Shown here one piece after another: positions 31,497-36,166 of a stretch of 36,166 nucleotides of DNA. Each line of letters opens with the position of its first letter. Positions within the stretch are counted from its first letter, which is position 1. The notes beneath the pieces were generated by a model, which was not told the origin of the DNA, ran no database searches, and was given only the letters and a program-made list of their open reading frames with translations. The DNA is from Candidatus Kapaibacterium sp. (GTDB lineage: Bacteria > Bacteroidota > Ignavibacteria > Kapaibacteriales > UBA4661): NCBI GenBank assembly GCA_004292595.1, contig RDXM01000158.1, forward strand, positions 1 through 36,166, read 5' to 3'. The position numbers and the translations under genes were made by a program.

Positions 31497-32852
31497 ATGA
31501 AATTGAAGATTATCAAGTATTTCGCCCAAACAAGCAGTAGTGCGCCTCTTGCGGTTTTTCGTGTACTGTTTGGTGCGGCAATGGTGCTGAGTACGGCGCG
31601 GTTTCTCGCTTTGGGCTGGGTGCGTGAGCAGTACATCGCTCCAAAAGTCCATTTTCCGTACTACGGTTTTGAGTGGATAAAGCCTTTGCAGGAATACGGC
31701 TTGCCAGAAGCGAGTATGTATGCGGTCTTTGGCGCAATGTTGCTTGCGGCACTTGGAATTATGCTGGGTGCGTGGTATCGTGTGGCGAGTGTGGCGTTTT
31801 TCCTTGTGTTCACCTACGTCGAACTCTTAGATAAAACTTACTACTTGAACCACTACTACTTCGTCAGCGTAATGAGTTTTGTGCTGATGCTGCTTCCAGC
31901 GCATCGCACGTTTTCGTTGGATATTCGCCGCAAACCCGCACTGGAGCGTGATTCCGTGCCGCGCTGGATGATTGATGTAGTGAAATTTCAAGTAGGAATT
32001 GTGTATGCGTTTGCGGGCATTGCAAAAATCAACAGCGATTGGCTATTCCGTGCAATGCCGCTTGCAATCTGGCTTCCAGCGAATGATACCATGCCGATTG
32101 TGGGCTGGGCGTTGCGCTACAAAGAAACCGCGTATTTGTTTTCTTGGGTGGGAATGCTCTTTGATTGCACCATTCCGTTCTGGCTTTCGTGGAAACGCTC
32201 ACGGGTACTGGCTTATACGGCTGTTGTTGTCTTTCATACACTAACAGGCTGGATGTTTCAAATTGGTGTTTTTCCGCTTGTAATGTGTCTCGCAACGCCT
32301 ATATTTTTTTCGGAAGAATGGCATAAGCGCGTGGTTGCTTGGTTGCAGCATTCTCAAGCAACACAGACAAGAATGTCTGTGCCACTAGAAAATGAAAAAA
32401 AATGGCGGTGGACTCGGTATATTCTCATTACGCACTGTTTCTTTCAACTCCTGATTCCATGCCGCATCTGGCTCTACGATGGCAATATGTTTTGGACCGA
32501 AGAAGGCTACCGCTTCGGCTGGCGCGTGATGCTGATGGAAAAAGCTGGCGACGCAACATTTTTCGTAAAAGACGCACAAACAGGGCGCGAAGGTGTGGCT
32601 CTGAACCGCGAGTTTTTGAACACGCATCAAGAAAAGCAAATGGCAATGCAGCCCGATATGATTTTGCATTTTGCCAAAGTGTTGAAAAAACACTATGCAG
32701 CGCACGGCATGGCAAATCCTCGTGTTCGCGCTGAGGTGTATGTAACGCTGAATGGTCGTCCGAGCCGCTTGTACATTGATTCAAGCATAGATTTGACGCG
32801 GCTTCAGGATGATTTTTCTCAAAAAAAATGGATTCTTCCTTTTCGTGAATAA
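31497..32852 (+). CDS. HTTM domain membrane protein (vitamin K-dependent gamma-carboxylase-like)
   Basis: A 451-residue polytopic inner-membrane protein with about eight hydrophobic segments. The HTTM region (about residues 10-275) has the family pattern LAVFRVLFGAAMVLSTARF, YYLNHYYFVSVMSFVLMLLPAH, FQVGIVYAFAGIAKINSDWL and VVFHTLTGWMFQIGVFP. A C-terminal soluble domain of about 130 residues follows. HTTM proteins are homologous to gamma-glutamyl carboxylases, but the bacterial activity is mostly unknown. Residues near 289-297 (TQTRMSVPL) are encoded by a half copy of the family B repeat, so this linker was changed by insertion. Its stop codon touches the start of the TonB receptor gene (TAAATG), which implies translational coupling. 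Confidence 0.85.
   Translation: MKLKIIKYFAQTSSSAPLAVFRVLFGAAMVLSTARFLALGWVREQYIAPKVHFPYYGFEWIKPLQEYGLPEASMYAVFGAMLLAALGIMLGAWYRVASVAFFLVFTYVELLDKTYYLNHYYFVSVMSFVLMLLPAHRTFSLDIRRKPALERDSVPRWMIDVVKFQVGIVYAFAGIAKINSDWLFRAMPLAIWLPANDTMPIVGWALRYKETAYLFSWVGMLFDCTIPFWLSWKRSRVLAYTAVVVFHTLTGWMFQIGVFPLVMCLATPIFFSEEWHKRVVAWLQHSQATQTRMSVPLENEKKWRWTRYILITHCFFQLLIPCRIWLYDGNMFWTEEGYRFGWRVMLMEKAGDATFFVKDAQTGREGVALNREFLNTHQEKQMAMQPDMILHFAKVLKKHYAAHGMANPRVRAEVYVTLNGRPSRLYIDSSIDLTRLQDDFSQKKWILPFRE
32361..32386 (+). repeat. Family B half element, copy B5, inside the HTTM coding sequence
   Basis: ACACAGACAAGAATGTCTGTGCCACT (described here by its arms CACAGACA and TGTCTGTG) matches one arm of the 78-bp unit. It is read in frame as TQTRMSVPL in a hydrophilic linker between membrane and soluble regions, with no disruption of the gene. 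Confidence 0.85.
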
Positions 32853-35531
32853 ATGAACTTTTTATACGTACAAATATTCTTTTCTTCAGTGGCACAGACA
32901 TTCTTGTCTGTGAGTATTGGTGCATGGTTCAAATATAAAACACAGACAAGAATGTCTGTGCCACTATTGTTTCTTTTATGTTGCATTCCCGTAATGGCTC
33001 AAGAAACCTCACCATTACGCGGTTCGGTTGTAAATGGGAAAGCTGTTGCGGGTGCAAGAATTATGTTGAATGGCAGTAACAATGCGCTCTTTGGCGCAAT
33101 TTCCCAAGCAGACGGTACATTTGCAATTCCCTCTGTGCCGCATGGAATCTACCGTTGTACGGTGTCGGCGGCATTGTATGATACACTGCGAATGAGCCTG
33201 ACCATTCCAATAGAACAACCTCTAACGCTCCGCTTGAAAGAACGCGCCTTTACCACAAAGCAAGTAACGGTGCGAGATAGAAACGACAACGGCATGGGAA
33301 TTGGTGCGCTGCGTGGGGTGGAAGGCGCGGCAATTTACGAAGCAAAAAAAACGGAAGTCATTCGCTTGGACGACATCACGGCAAATAAAGCCGCCAACAA
33401 CGCCAGACAAGTATTTGCGAAGGTTGCGGGCTTGAATATCTGGGAAAATGATGGTTCGGGCTTGCAACTGAACATCGGCGCTCGCGGGCTTAGTCCCAAT
33501 CGCACAGCGAACTTCAACACGCGGCAAAATGGCTACGACATCGCCGCCGACCCGCTTGGTTATCCCGAAAGCTATTACACGCCGCCAGTGGAAGCACTCT
33601 CCACAATAGAAGTAGTGCGGGGTGCAGCGAGTTTGCAGTACGGAACGCAATTTGGCGGGATGCTCAATTTTATTTTCAAGCGTGGCGCGGAAGACAAACC
33701 AATCGAGGTTTCAAGCCGCCTCACGGGCGGTTCGTTTGGTTTTCTCAATTCGTTTACGTCGGTTGGTGGAACAATTTCTTTGGGCAATGATAACCCAAAC
33801 GACGCATCAAATCTTGCTTCTAGCCAATTCATACCAACGCTCAATTACACCGCCCTGTACCAATTCAAGCGCGGCGACGGCTGGCGACCCAATTCCGGTT
33901 TTTGGCAGCACCAAGCATTTGCCTCGCTTCAATGGAAACCCGCACGGAATCTCACTCTGACGAGCGATTATACCTTCATGCAATATCAAGCACAGCAACC
34001 AGGCGGCTTGACTGATGTTATGTTTGAGCAGAACCCGCTCCAGTCCACGCGCGCGAGGAATTGGTTTCAGGTGAAATGGAATTTACTTTCGCTGACGTTA
34101 GATTATCGCATTTCCGACGAAACCCGCTTGGAAAGCCGCTCGTGGGCGACATTCACAGGACGCGACGCGCTGGGAATTTTCGAGCGCATCAACGTTATCG
34201 ACTTTGGGCAAAATCGCACCATGATACGCGACGTAAACCAAAATCTTGGCAATGAAACCCGCATCGTGCATCACTACACGCTTCCGCTCTTCGGACACGA
34301 CAAGCCTTCGACCGCGCTTGTCGGTGTGCGGCTTTTCAAGGGTTGGACGGAAAAACAGCAAGGCGAGGGGGATAATTCCTCGTTTCCGCGCTTTCAGTAT
34401 CGCAATCCGAGCAATCTGGAAAATTCGGACTACATTTTCCCAAGCAGCAACGTTGCGGCGTTTGCCGAGCATATTTTTTCGATAACGCCTGAACTCAGCA
34501 TCACACCTGGTGTTCGTTGGGAATTTATTGGCACCTACGGCGATGGTTATTTCAAAAATCGCGTGTTCGATTTTGCAGGAAATATGGTTGCCGAAATGCG
34601 CACCAATGAAACGATTAACCGCGAACGCTCGTTTGTGCTCGCGGGCGTGGGTGTGAGCTACAAACCCCGCATGGAATCTATCGTGGATGCTCGTGGTGCG
34701 ATGCCCGTTGCACTCGAAGTGTATGGAAATTTTTCGCAAAATTATCGTGCTATTGAGTTCTCGGATGTTCGGATTGTCAATCCAAATTTTGCCGTCAATC
34801 CAAACTTGCAGGATGAACGTGGCTTCAATGCTGATGTGGGAGTGCGCGGGCGCGTGGATGGCGTGTTGTACTGGGATATTTCCGCATTTGCAATGAACTA
34901 TGACAAGCGCATCGGGCTTGTGTTGAAGGCAGATGCGCCGCCCTTGTATTTGCCGTATCGCTATCGCACGAATGTGGCGGATTCGCGTACACTCGGCATA
35001 GAATCGTTGGTTGAGGTGGATGTGTGGAAATGGTTTTTTGCGCGAGAGATTGAAGGAATTGGCGGCAACACAAGCAATGGCGGCTCTCGCAGCGTATCAG
35101 TCTTTGTGAATACTTCCTTCACCGATGCTCGCTACATCAACACCGACGACCTTTCCATTTTGAACAAAGAAGTAGAACTCGTGCCGCCGACGATGCTGCG
35201 CACAGGCGTAACGTGGCGTGAATACGCGCTTTCGGGAATGTTTCAAGCAACAGCGCAGTATTCCTACGTCCACCGCCATTTCACCGATGCGACCAATGCT
35301 ATTCGCACCTCGACGGCGGTGAACGGCATTATTCCAAGCTACGCGGTTACAGATATTTCGACAAGCTATAAATATCTTGGAGACGGCATCAAATGGACGG
35401 TTGAAGCGGGAGTGAATAATGTGTTTGATGCACGATATTTTACGCGCCGCGCCGAAGGCTATCCTGGACCTGGCATTATTCCTGCTGAGGCGCGAAGTGT
35501 GTACGTTACGCTGGGCGTTACGTTGTTCTGA
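32853..35531 (+). CDS. FecA-like TonB-dependent outer-membrane receptor
   Basis: An 892-residue receptor that would import ferric chelates with TonB energy. Domains: a signal region, a carboxypeptidase-regulatory-like domain (about residues 53-145; SVVNGKAVAGARIML), a plug (about 160-275; VAGLNIWENDGSG, NIGARGLSPNRT, IEVVRGAASLQYGTQFGGMLNFIFK), and a 22-strand-type barrel ending VYVTLGVTLF with the terminal Phe needed for membrane assembly. The start at 32853 abuts the HTTM stop (TAAATG). An in-frame 78-bp repeat (32888-32965) expands the signal region; the internal ATG at 32952 would give a short signal MSVPLLFLLCCIPVMA. Which start is used is open. The substrate is probably ferric citrate or a similar siderophore, judged by family and context. 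Confidence 0.92.
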   Translation: MNFLYVQIFFSSVAQTFLSVSIGAWFKYKTQTRMSVPLLFLLCCIPVMAQETSPLRGSVVNGKAVAGARIMLNGSNNALFGAISQADGTFAIPSVPHGIYRCTVSAALYDTLRMSLTIPIEQPLTLRLKERAFTTKQVTVRDRNDNGMGIGALRGVEGAAIYEAKKTEVIRLDDITANKAANNARQVFAKVAGLNIWENDGSGLQLNIGARGLSPNRTANFNTRQNGYDIAADPLGYPESYYTPPVEALSTIEVVRGAASLQYGTQFGGMLNFIFKRGAEDKPIEVSSRLTGGSFGFLNSFTSVGGTISLGNDNPNDASNLASSQFIPTLNYTALYQFKRGDGWRPNSGFWQHQAFASLQWKPARNLTLTSDYTFMQYQAQQPGGLTDVMFEQNPLQSTRARNWFQVKWNLLSLTLDYRISDETRLESRSWATFTGRDALGIFERINVIDFGQNRTMIRDVNQNLGNETRIVHHYTLPLFGHDKPSTALVGVRLFKGWTEKQQGEGDNSSFPRFQYRNPSNLENSDYIFPSSNVAAFAEHIFSITPELSITPGVRWEFIGTYGDGYFKNRVFDFAGNMVAEMRTNETINRERSFVLAGVGVSYKPRMESIVDARGAMPVALEVYGNFSQNYRAIEFSDVRIVNPNFAVNPNLQDERGFNADVGVRGRVDGVLYWDISAFAMNYDKRIGLVLKADAPPLYLPYRYRTNVADSRTLGIESLVEVDVWKWFFAREIEGIGGNTSNGGSRSVSVFVNTSFTDARYINTDDLSILNKEVELVPPTMLRTGVTWREYALSGMFQATAQYSYVHRHFTDATNAIRTSTAVNGIIPSYAVTDISTSYKYLGDGIKWTVEAGVNNVFDARYFTRRAEGYPGPGIIPAEARSVYVTLGVTLF
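32888..32965 (+). repeat. Family B 78-bp palindromic element, copy B6, in frame in the receptor signal region
   Basis: Two 25-bp arms in perfect inverted orientation (AGTGGCACAGACATTCTTGT at the start, AAGAATGTCTGTGCCACT at the end) around a 28-bp centre homologous to that of B4. The length is exactly 26 codons and the frame has no stop. Removing it joins MNFLYVQIFFSS to LFLLCCIPVMAQ, a normal signal peptide. Confidence 0.9.
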
Positions 35532-35669
35532 GAGCGCACAAATGCTCGTCTTGGTAAAAAAATTTCTGAAACCTCTCTTGCTCGTGGTGCGGCAGAGGCT
35601 GCGTTGTGATGGAAATGTGCATAAAAACTATCCTCGAATCAAACACCTTGAATTCAAGCACACCAAAAC

Positions 35670-35700
35670 TTGCCAAACGCTAAGATTTTCTGTACCTTTG
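35670..35700 (+). promoter_or_regulatory. Bacteroidota-type promoter of the YbjQ-like gene
   Basis: TTG (35670-35672), exactly 20 bases, TACCTTTG (35693-35700). The spacing is identical to that of the iron-operon promoter. The start codon follows 38 bases later at 35739. The gap 35532-35669 shows no gene or convincing terminator. Confidence 0.7.
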
Positions 35701-35738
35701 CACAAGTAAACTTTTTTGTCATCTCTTTCCTCAAAACC

Positions 35739-36059
35739 ATGATCATTACCACTACTTCCACGCTCGAAGGCTATCGTATCAAAAAATACCTTGGTATTGT
35801 GACGGGCGAAACGATTGTCGGCGTGAATGTGTTCAAAGATATGTTTGCGGGTATTACCGATGTTGTTGGCGGGCGTTCTGGCACATATGAGCGTGAGCTA
35901 GAACGCGCACGGCAGCTTGCGTTTCAGGAAATGGAAGAATTAGCAATCCAACGCGGCGCAAATGCAATTATTGGTGTGGATTTAGATTATGAAGTTCTCG
36001 GCGAAAAAAATGGGATGATGATGGTGAGCGTGAATGGAACAGCCGTGATTGCAGAATAA
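35739..36059 (+). CDS. YbjQ family putative heavy-metal-binding protein
   Basis: A 106-residue protein, the normal length for the YbjQ/DUF74 family, which forms pentameric or decameric rings of small alpha/beta subunits. The family features visible are [22 protein letters not shown] at the start, a central helix with Tyr-Glu-Arg-Glu-Leu repeats ([20 protein letters not shown]), and [15 protein letters not shown] near the end. Function is unknown; the metal-binding label comes from structure-based annotation. The ATG at 35739 is used because the longer frame starts within the promoter. Confidence 0.9.
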   Translation: MIITTTSTLEGYRIKKYLGIVTGETIVGVNVFKDMFAGITDVVGGRSGTYERELERARQLAFQEMEELAIQRGANAIIGVDLDYEVLGEKNGMMMVSVNGTAVIAE

Positions 36060-36101
36060 AAAGGTAGAGTAACTAGTCAGGTCATGATTTTTTAGGACGC
36101 A

Positions 36102-36132
36102 GATGAAGATGATGGAATGGATGAAGATGATG
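36102..36132 (+). repeat. Direct repeat at the window end
   Basis: GATGAAGATGATG occurs at 36102-36114 and 36120-36132, an 18-base period. An open frame from 36103 (MKMMEWMKMMKMQK) runs off the window end. Its biased make-up looks like repeat DNA rather than a gene start, but a truncated gene cannot be excluded. Confidence 0.4.
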
Positions 36133-36166
36133 AAAATGCAGAAAACATCAACAACGGATGAAGTCT

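Noticed and set aside
32925-32940. A tRNA T-arm-like GGTTCAAAT in the centre of repeat B6
   Set aside because: No acceptor stem, anticodon arm or CCA-side pairing surrounds it, and it lies within a coding repeat.

Overview
The window carries about 20 protein-coding genes and no rRNA, tRNA, phage module or CRISPR array that I can see. Several traits point to the Bacteroidota/Chlorobiota (FCB) group. A 1735-residue secreted protein ends in a type IX secretion (T9SS) sorting domain. Three promoters fit the Bacteroidota pattern TTG, 19-20 bases, TAnnTTTG. There is a GlmU-like protein of the Bacteroidetes type, a serine hydroxymethyltransferase with the insert typical of this group, LytTR and TPR-kinase regulators, and a DUF4856/imelysin/HTTM/TonB-receptor locus. 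Large ASH/LamG T9SS proteins would suit Kapabacteria or Ignavibacteria relatives, but the exact lineage is a guess.

Layout. 1-4.4 kb: a Crp/Fnr regulator (-) diverges from an orphan TPR sensor kinase (+), which converges on lysA (-). 4.6-10.8 kb: acyl-CoA dehydrogenase, a large FAD/Fe-S 2-hydroxyacid (D-lactate type) dehydrogenase, and an S41 lipoprotein protease, all on +. 11.2-16.4 kb: the giant T9SS surface protein (-). 16.8-19.4 kb: an ABC exporter pair with overlapping genes. 19.7-22.6 kb: a small secreted LRR protein, then a cyclic-nucleotide-gated K+ channel followed closely by a LytTR response regulator. 22.9-25.3 kb: an Rpn-type nuclease and glyA. 25.4-26.4 kb: a Fur-family regulator and a MerC-like membrane protein. 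26.5-28.9 kb: an SDR (-) and a GlmU-family protein (+). 29.0-35.5 kb: an iron-uptake operon (DUF4856 lipoprotein, imelysin, HTTM membrane protein, FecA-like receptor) behind a promoter bracketed by two Fur-box-like palindromes. 35.7-36.1 kb: a YbjQ-like protein.

The most unusual material is not a gene. Two families of small palindromic elements are scattered through the window. Family A is a 104-105 bp MITE-like element with TATACTAAAA ends and a central 15-bp hairpin whose arms co-vary between copies. Family B is built from CACAGACA/TGTCTGTG hairpins, and its commonest full unit is 78 bp. One 78-bp unit lies in frame inside the signal-peptide region of the TonB receptor, and a half unit lies in frame inside the neighbouring HTTM gene. 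This resembles the protein-coding palindromic elements of Rickettsia (RPEs). Removing the 78 bp restores a normal signal peptide.

The genes with the clearest joint function are the iron operon (surface receptor, two lipoproteins, one inner-membrane protein), the ABC ATPase/permease pair, the channel/LytTR pair and the Fur/MerC pair.
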